This document shows positions 18,476 to 31,400 of a stretch of DNA of 64,000 bases, piece by piece (positions within the stretch are counted from its first letter, which is position 1; every line of letters starts with the position of its first letter). The DNA is taken from the NCBI GenBank assembly GCA_038380795.1, contig CM076269.1, positions 6,324,001-6,388,000 of the forward strand, read 5' to 3'. This DNA is from Pyrocephalus nanus (lineage: Eukaryota > Chordata > Aves > Passeriformes > Tyrannidae). Both the position numbers and the translations under genes were made by a program. The notes under the pieces were generated by a model. It did no database searches and was not told the DNA's origin. It was given only the letters and a program-made list of their open reading frames with translations.

Positions 18476-21400
18476 TTTTAAGCTCTAGTTACAGAATCCC
18501 AGAAATACTTTGGCCCTGTGAATACTTTGGGCCTCTGTCACAGACACCGAGATGGTTCTGAGATCTCTTGGCAGGTCAGAGCAGGTACCTGGATACCACC
18601 AGTGACCAGTTGGGGCTGTGCCTACACACCAGACATTTATTAAAGACTGATGGCACCTGTTGGTTCATGGTCAAGATTATGGGGGCAGGGAAGAAACAGG
18701 AATGGATTGGTAAGAAAAATGACTTTTTTGTTGTTGTTGTTGTTTTACAGGAGGGCACCATCAGCCTTGAGTTTTCCGTTTTCAGTACCAGGCATTTAAG
18801 GAGTGCAGAGTTACTTTCCCCAAAGCCAGAGGACACCAAAGATGAGTATGATCCCTTCACATACCCATCTTCTACTGCTCACTTTTTTTTTTTCTAATTT
18901 AAACTAGCAGATCAGTGCAAAGTTGAGCACTTAATGCTTGTCATTTCCAAATGGTTTGGGTTATATCTTAATCTTCAGCACTTGTTTTGGGTGTAATACT
19001 GGGTGGCACGGAGGGATGCATCACTTTATGGGCTCTGCATAAGCCGCAATTAAGGAAAATCCTCAAGCACACGAGAAACCTCAATTTTGATTGGCCACAT
19101 TCCCATAACTTATTGATAATTCAAATCACTCGAGTATTATTCAGTGTTTTCCTTCTCCCTGCTTTTTTTTTTAATCTCCTGACAAGTTTACAAAGAGAAG
19201 AATGGAGCTGAGCTGAGCTGCATTACATCCAATATGCTGCCTACACAAATGCCAGAGAAGCTAAATGAACCCCAGAACATATGGCACTCTGCTGACAGAG
19301 CTCCGAAACTGGTTCTGCATGAGCAACAGGGAACATCTTGAAACGCACAAGACATATGTGTTTTAGGAAGAAGATTGAAGTGTTTCATAATAAAACAGGA
19401 CAAAGTGAAATACAAGTGCTGTATAAAATTTTAATTAAAAACCGGTTTCACCCCTCAACGTGAATATACAATATGTTTCCCAGATGGATTTCATATTTAA
19501 GTATTATCCAAACCAAAAACATAAATGAGACAAATAAAGCCTTCAGAAATGGCACAGAGGCTAAAATGTATGTAAACACTAGATGACTGTGGTGAAAACA
19601 AGGCAGGCAGAGAAAGCAACCTCTTAGCAAGTGTTTACTACTGGAGTACTGAATGAAGCAGTTCCTACAACTATAGTCTTAGTACAACACAATTAGCTAA
19701 ACATTCAAAAATTCAAGTCAGTGTAACAACACAAATGCAAGCACCAGAACTCACCACCCTTCAAGTGATGTAAACGGTGCTTTTGTTACTCATGAGTTAC
19801 ACAGGTTATTTTCTACACCGATAATTCATGGTATAGAAATGCATAATTCATGGCATACCAAGCATCCAACAGTCTCAGCATCTCCCCTGCTCTCAGCCTC
19901 CCACCCCACTCTGTGTGAAGCTCTGTTCATTCCACGGCATCAGCTCTACAGGGTTACCCAAACGCCTTTCTGTGCTGTACCCTCAGGATCAGTAAATTCT
20001 TATGAACCAAGAGGAGTGTTGTTTTGCAACAGCAAACTTCTTTCCCTGAAGAGATGAGAAGGTGGCTCAGATCACCACTTCTCAGGCTGCAGAGAATTCT
20101 CTCTGCTAGGTCAGAAGCAATCACCCAGAACTGAAGGGAAATACACACGAAGAAAAAGCACAATCTCCACATAGATCAAGCAAAGATTACAGTTCCTTTG
20201 TGTTGCCATCCAGACAAATTATCACCACACTTCAGAGAATCTCTCACTGAAGACAAACTGGGAACAAACTGCATCTCTTTAGCAAGCCAACACTGATAAA
20301 AGGAGCTACAGCCACATCTTTTAAGGGCTTTGGTTGATGTTGTTTTGGATTCCACGGGGAAAGCAGCAGAAACCAATGCAGTCAAGGAGGCTTGTGCCCA
20401 ACAGTTCACTGTGTAACAAACAGGAATATCAGGTGTTCTCAATCACTTCTCACAACGCTGGTTTATTTGTTGAAACTGAAAGGAACTGGGCATAGACCAG
20501 TAATCTGCTGCTACCAGAGACCATCATTTAAGCCAGACATCCCTCCTGTTCATGAGGTAGCTCATCAAGATCAGCCACAGAAGTGCTGTTCTCTCTTACC
20601 TTCAACCAAGAGGCAAAATTTAGCCAAGAGGCTAAATTTAATTGATTCAAAAGTTTCCTCAAATTCCTTGATTACTAAACAAAACTCTTGAGATACTTTC
20701 AGCATCCTGATAATGAACACCCCATAACCACTGAAGTAATAACACTGTGACCTTTCCTATGACCCAGAGATTCTGCATTGCCAGATTTATACAGTAAGTG
20801 ACCATTTCTAAATGGCTGAGAATTTTGTTGCATAGTTCAGTGTTTCAGAAAACAAATTTAAGCTTAAAAATTAGGAACAGCAAAATTATATATGCTAAAT
20901 TACTCCCTGCACATGGACTGAAAAGGCAGAGATTCCTTCCAGCTTATTTTCTCTGACAAACCTATGGCACAACACACAAAATTTTCCACTGACACGTTGC
21001 TCACACCACTGCACCCCTTGTTCCTGGGTAGAGGATGAGAACAAACCCTCATGTTAACAGAGAGATGTTATCAGTGCTGGTTAGTACACACAGCAAACAG
21101 CACTAAGATATCAGGATGAAATAAGTAATTTATACGTAAAAAACCCCACCTATATCATCAGAGCAATCAGTGTGAGTACAAGAACCCAGATCATGCAGGA
21201 GACAAAAGCTGAGCAAGATGCCAACTGTAAAGATTAGCTCCTAAAAGCACATGTACTAAAGCAGTTCATTATCTTTTTCGGCTCTCTGATCAGGATAGAA
21301 ATCTATTAAATCTGATTAAGACTTGTTTAATAATTGTCTGATTAAAACATAATAAACCTGGGAAAATTAAAATAAACCTTCTTAGTAACCTAGAGATGAG

Positions 21401-24400
21401 ATGGGACTTTTCAGCCAGGCTTCCATAAAATAATTTCTTAACATTCACCTCAGGAGCCCAAAGCACTTCACAGTCATTTAATTAAGCTTCAACAGAGCAC
21501 AAACTCCCCATTTTACAGCTGAGGTAACAATGAGAGGGAGTTTGGAAAAGACTATTTAATACTGAGCAGAGCTAAATGTTCTGTTATTTTACCCCAGAAA
21601 TAGATTCCCAACACCTACAGGTAGATTTCTTTCTCCCCCACATAATTTTGTCAGCATCTGAAGTAATAGTAAAATTCAAACGTGATGCACAGTCTAAAGA
21701 ACAGCCCTTGTCACTTCCCAAGCTCAGCTTTGCAGTATAAACAGTTTCCCATCTATCTTACAAAGCTGTTCCCATTACTCCAGCCATCCCTATGCCTCTT
21801 GTCCCCAGCGGACCAATTTAAGCTTCTCTTCTTTTAAGTCGAAAACTTAGATAAGGCAAATCATTAAAGTGTTTGACATTTCTGCCTTTAATCCACAACA
21901 GGTCAATGACTGAGTGATTTCCAAAGCAACTATTACTCAGCAAAGGATTTGCATTTCTACTGAACCCAGGCAAGTCGTTTGTCTAAAGCCACCCCAAGAT
22001 CCTAAACTATGCCAAGTCAGTCACAGGAGAGATGGAAGGGAACAAGCAGGAAGCAGGGTCTGACTTCTTAAATTGAAAGTGGTAAAATTTTGCACTGGTT
22101 GCATCCTGCAAGCATCACTGTACGCTGGACAGCTTTTGGTGAGAATGCTCATGGGTTATTATAAACTTGGGGAGGGCAGAGAAAGACACAGACTCTACAG
22201 AAAAACACTAATTTGCTCTTAATCTAGCCCATTATTTCTAGATTTGAGTAGGCAGCTTTCCTTTAGGAGGCAAAATGACAGGGGTGGAATTCTGCCATCC
22301 CACTGTCACTAACAACTTTGTGGATGGCAAAAGATAAGGAATGAGCATAGAAAATGCTATTTAAAGCTCCACTTAGGAACCTAGAAATTTGCATTTGATA
22401 GGAGGGATTTAAATTGTATTAGAAGGCAAGGTGCACTAAACAATTACAGTTTATTACTGTGTTGGTTCACTGCCTGAACCTTCACTTATCACACGCTGCA
22501 GTAGCACAGGAACAGCCGTGCTCGTGTGTGTATTAATGGCAGGGTTAGCTCAGCAAGCAGGGAAGGGGCCAAGTGCTTCTGAAAACAAAGGGGCTTGCAG
22601 ATTTTATGGACAGATTGGAGTAATTTGGGCCTTAAGTCACATTTCAAGGAAAAGTTTTCCATCAACCGAACTGGATTTCCAGCGCAGTGCTTGGAAGGGA
22701 ACACTCTTTGCTGCATCACGGCATATAAGCTGTGGAATGACTCTGACCCAAGAGAGAAACATATCCTGCAGCAGCTGATTCAGAGAGACATTATACACAC
22801 CATCTCCCCTCACAGCTGGACCAGGGCCAAACACAGAGTCTGTCTGCTTCATTTGTTGTTATGTTGCATAAGAAGGCTACACTGAGAATATTCATACTGG
22901 TCAAAATTTAGCAGACAACACTATTTTCTCCTGTCCAGTTTTCACCTTTGCTAAAAGTGTTTTCATCTATGATGAAAACTGAAGGTTGACATATTACCAT
23001 GTGCTTCCTTTCTTTAGTTAGGGGAATTAAACAGACACACCCCAGATATTCCTGTGCACCCCTTGAGAACACTGCTCTGCTTTTCACAGTGGCCTCCAAC
23101 CTTCCTCATCTTCTCCTTATGTCTTGACTTCATGGCAACCTGTGTCCTTACTCATCCATACAAAAAAACCCCAAAACCAAAGCCTCAGCATTCAGGCTCT
23201 CTTACACATTGAACAAACAGGGACTAAAATCTGCTGGATTACTGGGGAGGGAAAAATTCAACAGGTTTTCTACATCACAGAACCAGATCAGGCCAAAGGG
23301 GAGCAGCCAATCTTCAGAAGACTGTAACTTCTACTTGACTGTGACTCTGGGGAGGGAATACACAGAGAATATTGAATGAAAACTGCGGGATACCATGAGA
23401 ATAACACTGAATCTCACAGCTCAAACACAAACAGGAAACTGCAACAACCTTTAGATTTCAATAGATTACTTTTAAACCAAAAGCTTGGAAAGTATCTCTC
23501 AGAATCTGCCCTACCTGTTTAGGATCCATTTCAATATACCTGCTTTCCTGAACAGCAAGAAAACTATTCCTTTATGGACTAATAGGGGATCACAGGAATA
23601 GGCCCATGAACACCAGGTACTGGTAGAACAAGACTCCATGGCCACCAAGCCTGCAGGGGCACAGCCTGGGGAAGTTTTTACTTCATAGAATGACTCCACA
23701 CTTCTCCATAGCATAAGACTGTGCAACTAATGCCCTTTGAAAGCACTAATGTGCTAGATTGCATCAGGGACAGGAAGTTATCAGTGTTAATCCACTTCAC
23801 CTGCTTTAACAGTGACAAGGAATGGAAATGTCTGTATGTGAGACACTTCCTCTGAGAGTCCCCTTTCCTGAAACAGAAGCACACAGCCTTTCAACGTGCT
23901 TTCCCACCAGCATAATTGCTCACCAACTGCTTTCTCAAATCAATTATGTTGTCTCAGCATTAAAGGATGGAAGGCAGAGTAGACCAACTTTTTGTTTATC
24001 TAGGCATGCTGGCAGGTTACAGTCATATGTTCTGCCATCTGTACTCCCAGCTTTATCCTTTATCCAATCATAACAGGTAAAATGGCATTGCTGTAACTGA
24101 ATCTGTTCGCTCAGACAGGGAAGGAGCCAGAACAGGCATTTGTTTTTTCCCCCCTTCTGAAAGGAAGCAGGAGATGGACACTCTTGCCCTTTTAAAACAT
24201 TCTGCTTTTCAAGAGATGGGCAATTTGCCCTGGTCTGCTAATGTGGGATCTGCTCAATGCAAGGCTGAAAAGGTTCCATCCCCGGGGAAAGCATCGAACT
24301 GCTGATGAACATTTGGTGGCCTTTAGCAAAAACGAAGCGATTTCTGCCAAGAGGATCCCAGCAGACTGGGAAGGACAGGCTCCAAATTAGGTGGGATTGT

Positions 24401-25220
24401 GATGCAGGAATTTCAGAAGGCCTGTACAGAACACAAGGAGCTTGCTGACTAGCTCTAGTCTTTCCCCCTGCACACTCCTTTCTTATTCATAATTTTAAAA
24501 ATTACAAGTATATTGGCAAATGTCATGGCTGCATTCAGGAGAACCTGAAAGCTTTCAAATGCAAAGGGTGCATGAAGATGACCTTTCATCTGATACAAAG
24601 ACTGCTGGGCTGGGTGGGTCTCTTTTAAAATTTCACGGTATTAGAATATTTGTTGCTGAAGGTGCTTGAAACCACTTCAAAAACATGCCTATAGGTCCTA
24701 CAGCACCAGTGTTTCTGCCCTTCTCCAAAATAAACAGTTCTAAGGAAATTTTCTAGAAAACAATTCCCTTTGTCCCAGATGGGTTGCTTTTAAAACACCA
24801 CTCATGTGCACCTTCCCCCTTAGACTCCTTCTCTAACCACACTAGCATTGGTTGTTTCTTTGACCAATTCTGTTTATGTTACTAAATAGTTTTAGTTATT
24901 TAATAAGAAGTGGCTGCAGCTGAAACCTGAGTTGATGTCAGGCAGGAATGTCCAGCAGACCTATTAATCCTCAAATGATTCTGTTTTCATAGTCTCAGAG
25001 GAGCAACACCATCTTGCTTAACTGTGGAGGGGCTTGATGTTGGGGATTTTTTGTTCCTTTGTTTTGGGGGGTGGATGTTGATGTCAACCCAGGCCAAAAC
25101 CCCATTTTTCCAAAACCCTTAATGGCACCTTAAAAATAGAGTAAAAATATTCTTATATAAAAATAGCTTTAGTTACAAATATGAACACTGTGTACTGTGC
25201 GTTTTTCAGGTGAGCTGCTA

Positions 25221-25401
25221 TCAGGAATGTGTTTTTTGGTCTGAAACAGTGCCAGCAACTTTTTGGTACATGTTTCTGTATATTTTTCCGAGACTCTCCT
25301 CAAAGATTGCTCTGTGAGGCTTCTCTTTGTACACAGCTGCACGACTGGACCAATATTCACCATTATCCAAGTGAACAGGAGCGTTCTGCTGCACTGGTGA
25401 G
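25221..25401 (-). CDS. SPATA6: SPATA6 terminal coding exon 15
   Basis: Acceptor TTCCTTTGACAG; 59 codons plus TGA at 25223-25221. It encodes SPVQQNAPVHLDNGEYWSSR, then AAVYKEKPHRAIFEESLGKI and YRNMYQK. It matches the conserved C-terminus (DDGEYWSNRAA-YK-K-HR-IFE) of SPATA6, a segment I do not recall in SPATA6L. Confidence 0.94.
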
Positions 25402-28400
25402 CTGTCAAAGGAAAGAAGATAAGAAACAATGATCAAGATGTGGAAGAGGAATCAGAGGCACAAACCCAGCAGAAATACAAATGCAGAGCTGCTAAGCACA
25501 TATTGCCTTTTACAAACCGAGGCAAAAACTGCACTGCAGCTACTTCTAAGAAATGGGAACCACAAGTTATTCATTCACACAAATTCTCCCCCACTAACAT
25601 GAGTACTCTTTTTAAAGCCTCCCAAACAGAAAGAGACTTAATTTTCTGAGAACATGCAGTAATTTTGCTGTATTTTTGTAAGCTGTGTGACTAGGCAAGA
25701 GCAACACTGTAGGATTTTTGTGTCCTTCAAAGGTTAAATTGTAACCACAAGGAGCTATTTCAATATGAAGACAATCTATCAGGGGGATATTAAATGGCTG
25801 TGGTTGCAGCTGTAAAGTGCTCTATCGGAAGCGTCTTGGAATAAGTATTCTACCAAATACATTATGATATAGTGGCAATCAAGTGTTCCATCCACACCCC
25901 ATCTTCTGTGTCACTGCTTTAATACTAAACACAAACACAGGCTCATCTTTCAGTTGCTTTGAGAAATCATTTCCGAGACCTATGAAGTGAAATTTATACT
26001 CTGAAAATCATTACAAAACACTGACAAGTCTGAAGTGTTCATATCTAAACATCGCAACTGTTTGCCTCCTCTCGATACTTACAAAACAAAGGATTGTGTC
26101 AGATAATTAAATCTGCAATTTCCTTGTAATAAAGCATGAAACCAGCAGCTCAAAAATCATCGGCAAAAAATGACTACCGAGGTGACGTTTTTCATGTCTG
26201 CTCAGAGATTTAGGCACTTAAGACATTTAAAAATCAAGACTGAGTTATCTTCAGCCTTTTGCGAATGTTCTCAGTCTGGGAAATGAAACTGGAAATGTGA
26301 AGCTTACAGTGACCACCTTCGCTTAGGGAATGGATTACATCTTACAGGGAAGCTTTATAGTTTCTTATTACATATAATTTATTAATGAGAGTGTCTTTTA
26401 TGACCAAACTAGTACTTAAAACTTTGTCCTCAAGTTAATATCAGACAACATCCATGACAAAATTGAAAGAAACCTTATGGCAAAGGACCCACAAATACAC
26501 TTGCACCTCACTGCATCAAAACAGAAGTTTTTCCCTTGAAGAATAGAAAACAGCAAGGGAAGAAGAGGAGAATATAAGATCAGTTTTCTAAATTCACATC
26601 CCTAACCTTCCACTGTCCCAATGGAAAACAAAGGAAGGAACAGCTTTTGCTTTTAGTTTTTTTTACATTCAAATAGTAGGGTGAAGCCAATCTATACCAA
26701 TGAAAATAAGACCTGTGTGTGGCTCCAATACTAAGAAGGGAGAAAGGCCACTTTCACACTTATTCAGAAAAGCTCCAACATTTAAAGTCAGTCAATATCA
26801 TGAAGCAAATTAAAACTGTTTATCATCCCAAGTGAACTGTGCCTCACAGTTTGGACACAAAGGAACCAACATACCAAACAGCAAAATCAATAGAGAAGTT
26901 ATACAGGCCTATGTGAAATGCAGACAAGTCAGTGCCCTGGGGACTCATCAACAACTGAAGTTTCACCTCCTCCTTTCTGCAGTTCGTGGTACCTGACTTC
27001 TGATGGAGAATTCTGAGGCCAACAAGTAAGCACAGCACTAGGAGTGGCACTTGTAACTCTACAACAAACAGCTCTGACGCTCTTTGCCTTGGAACCCATT
27101 TCCTGCAGGCAGCCTTGTGCTTGCCTTTTCTTCTCCTAAAAGCTGAATGTCCCCAGAGACACTCAAAATCCAACCACTGCAGGAAAGGAAAGACTCAAAA
27201 CCCAACAGTAACTTCCACAAGTTCCTTATTCTGGTACTGACAAAGATTTATAAGAAGACATAAACTTAGTTTCCCCTTCTCTTCCTAGAGGGATGTGTTT
27301 GTATGTGTTTCCATTAGCCAGTCCCTGTGCATGAGATACCTGGCACTGATGTGGACAAAGATACAGCCAAGCAAGGGAAGAGTCCTCCTGTCTCAGCTGG
27401 AAACCAGCTGACGACCTGAGCTAAGCAATCTGGGAATTACACTCACAAATCATATTAACAGCAGGATTTCTGCACGCAACTCCCTGCTCTGAAATACCTG
27501 TCATATGCTTTTGTTCCCTCATACATCTCCTTTAAGAGTCCCAGAAGTTCTTTTCTGAGTGAATCATATACTAAATATTTCACAAAACACAGACCTTTTC
27601 CTTCCTCCCAGTGGTTTTCAATCATCCATCTACTTTACTGCCAAAATTTGGTCGACAGTACCATGTCCTTCCATGAACTCTGTCTCTGTCCTTGTATCCT
27701 GTTTATGAGCACTGTGGCAAAGACTCAGCAATCAGACTGTCCTCGAGGCCTTTTATGTCTCATCCCCAGTGCTGCTGGCCTCTAAACCCAAGGAGCAATC
27801 CTTTCCCAACTAGAGTGCCACATTTCATATCCCATCACTCCAGGATTCTGTAGAATTAGGGTTTGTTTTTCAGTTTTTCATGGTCTGCAGTTTCAGCATC
27901 AATCTCAAAGTCCCAAAGCTGCCTCAAAACAAAAAACTTGCACTTTCTCTCTCACAAACACATCCTACACGATTTAATTGCACCAGCTGTCAGGACAAAG
28001 GGAAAGGGAGCAAAAAGGCTACACACAGAATACAGGAGAGAGCACAGGTACAGGGATACAAAACTGCAGCAGCAGCTTCACATGCATATGAAAATCTGAG
28101 TAACTAGATCCCTTGCACAGAGGTGATTACAAACCACAGGAGCTGCAAACACAGCCAGCAAATTGTAAATGAACTTTTTGGAGCTTACAAACAGCAAGCA
28201 GAAGTTCACTGTGATGTCCATATTGAAATGCCCTCCTTTCAGTGGTATTACTGTGCTCATTTGGGATGCCTTCCTTACAAAACATTGGGTCACATCTATC
28301 AAAATAAAACCTTTTCTTTCCTAACGGCAACACCTCTCAAATACAGCACCACAGTTCTAGGGTTTCTCCCTTAATATAAAGGAAACCAGAAAAGCCACAG

Positions 28401-31400
28401 GAGCCCAGAAAATATTTACATTACTTAATATCTTTCCTCCAGCAAGTACCCAAAACATGGTACAACATACTGTGTGCACACACAGAGAACATCAATGTTG
28501 ATAACTTCTGCTACAGAAGTTCTCAAAATCAATTGAGTGTCTTATAAATAATATTGAAATGAAATCCTAGTCATATATGTGAGGAATACATGTAGTAATT
28601 AACCTAAATAAACAAGGCTTTTAAGACCTCAGGTTTTCAAGACAGCTTCTGACATAACATGCTGAATCACTAAACTACAGTGTGTTTTTTGAAAATGCTT
28701 CTTTTTTCCACATATGAGTTAAAAAAAAAAAAAAAGGAACAAAGCAATGCAAAAGCCCCAAACCATATTAATAAATAAGCTTCAATTTATTTTTGCACTC
28801 CTCTAGTTTTAAAAAAAACCCAACAAAAAAACAATCGATTATTTTAAAAGTGACATTTAATCTCTAGTGGATAAAATCCCAAAACTACTGCCTAAGAATC
28901 ACTTTTATAACCCAGTCCAGTTCCAAAATCAGTGTTTTATGAAGACTATACTGGCTTTGGCACTTACAGTGCCAAAACAACATCAGAGGCATAATTATAT
29001 TTAACTGCATTTTGCTTTTAGGTGAAAAAGCTTGGTATGACTAACTCCTACAGAAGCCTTTTCCTTGTGCAATATATGACACAGATTAAAATGGGAAGAG
29101 AAATTTTTAGCTACATTTAAAGGGCAATATTGAGTATGACTGTTCTGTCTTGGTCAGAGAAAAACTCCATACCTGCTCTGCAGTTCACTCATGGAAAAGG
29201 GTGCATTATGTGAAGATTCTCTTGTCTTAGTCAAGTCTCCTTTTGATGAGTTACTCTCATCCTAAAAAAAAAAAAAACACCAAAAAAACCCAGAAATCAA
29301 ATTCTCATTACCTTGGTTTCTGATTACAATGATCTCATTTCAAAAATACTTTCTTTCCATTTAGAAGACTATTAAAGTAACTTACATTTCTTGGGGGAGA
29401 AAGGGACAAAGTGTAATGAGCCAAATGCCATTTGTGAACACTTTTAATTAAGTTCAGTACAATTCAGCTAATAATTTTAAGGCAATAAACTGGAAAGAAT
29501 TTCTAGACAGTGTAGATCTAGAGTACTGTGCAGACAGCGCAAGCTTCAATAATCCCCAACAAATGTGTTGATAAAATGCCATGAAACCTACTGCCCACTG
29601 CTTTACTTTTGCTTCTTGCAGGAAAGGGGAAAAAAGAACCTAAAACTTATTATGATTCATAATGAGCTCTCATTATCCATTTCATGCATTTTACCAGACA
29701 GAGGCATTTTACACATCTGAATACTTCAATTCCATATACAGGGCTGAGTACACACCTATTCAACTTTAAAAAACATCTGATACTCTTAATGACCCTTCAG
29801 TGCTATTCTCAGGAGTTGTTAGAATGCAGTCTTACCTTCCAAGTGATATCTAGACATTAATTAACCCAGCTTTGCCCTCTTAAGTGAGTAAGAAACAAAA
29901 CACCTCCCATGGAGGGAGCCAGCTGCTCACCTGAGATGGGGTGGTAGAAATTCCACCACACACAACCATGCTCACTCTGAAGAGCAAAGACCCTACTTAA
30001 GAGGTGATACTAAGCGATGCTTTCAGCAGAAGCCAATTGCTGTAAGGATTAGTAAACAAAGTCATCTTTCATGCTATAGGAGAAATAATTGGAGAAAAGA
30101 CTGCGCAGTAAAAATAATCACACTTGCTGGTAACACAGAACTGGGAGAAAAGACAATAAATATAGTGGTAGATGGCAAGAAGATGCAGAGCAAGCTGAAC
30201 AGCAGGTGTATGGATGAGGAGAAACCTAAGAGAATTTATTGTGGTGAAATACAAGGTAATAAGTGTGTTTGTAAACAGGAAAGCTCTCTTCCTTCAGCAG
30301 TCACAGACTACAAAGCACTGAAGAGGAAATGGGGTACAGTGGTAAATAAAACTCTGCAGCATTTGCCGGAGGCAAATTATGTTCAGGAAAGCAAAAAAAG
30401 ATGGAAACATTACGATACTGTCAGAATGTCACAGCAGAAAGCTACAGTGGACACCCTAAGGAATCTGCAGCAGAGCTCCAGTCACACTATTTTTACAGAG
30501 CTCTATGAAAATGAAATTTCGGAAGGCACAGCCGGGTGCTTCTGGGAATGGCTATTTAGCATTAGGTTCTTTGGAATGAAACAGAATAAGAGATACTTTT
30601 TAACCTTTCAAAGTTTGGACAAGGCTCTAGATTGGAGCCAAAATCTGCTCGCCTCCTTGTGAGCACACTTGCTTTACTAATCCCTCACTTTAAAAATGAC
30701 CCATTTACCTCATCCGCCCACTATGCACCAACACAGCCCAGATTTTGGGCCATCTGAGAAGCACAACCAATACTGGTGTATTTTACAGTACTCACTGCAA
30801 GGAGAACTGATATTTTTTTCTCTTTTTTTTTTTTTAATCAGGTCAGCCACTGTTAGCACAGCATTCACAGGTCAGCTGCACACAACTATCAAACACCGCA
30901 AGACTTCTCTGCAGCATCCTCCCAATTCCTTTTGCTCAGTGGAAGAAAATGGAGTGAGACAAGCAGTCCTTTACCAGCATTGCTGTGACCAGATGGGTAA
31001 TTAAAGACCCAATACCCTAAGAGCCATATTTTTTTAGGGCAGAAACCAACACAGTGTTTGCAGAGTCGTGTGCATTTGTGCAGCACTGCAGTAACGAGCG
31101 AATTGCTGCGTATGTGTAAGTCACTCTAGAGTAGAATTTTAAAGGATATAAGCAAAAAAATAAATAGGAAAAAAAATATTGAATTCTCCTTTTCCCATTA
31201 TTATATTTCATAGTCTTTTTAACTGTATGGAGAGACCGTGTAACCAACCATCCAGCTCTCATAACAAACTAGTAAATCTTTTATCGTAAAGTCACGGTCT
31301 GATGTTCAAGGAAAGTAGTCAAGGACCACTGGAGATAGTTCAGGCTGTGCAAACTTTCATTAAATGTAGGTGCTGGACTGTCATGAAATCCAATTTATTA

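Larger units (their letters stand above)
12646..25220. other. Intergenic DNA plus unresolved SPATA6 3'UTR
   Basis: This lies between the SLC5A9 poly(A) site and the SPATA6 stop codon. The two genes converge here, so the right part must include the SPATA6 3'UTR. Candidate signals on the - strand are ATTAAA at 24904-24899 and AATAAA at 22455-22450 and 20467-20462; sequence alone cannot choose. Contents seen are a T/G-rich low-complexity stretch (about 13670-13760), the CpG-dense islet at 14297-14432, an (ATA)6 repeat at 15286 and a GTT-rich stretch (about 18428-18475). I see no coding gene. Confidence 0.7.
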
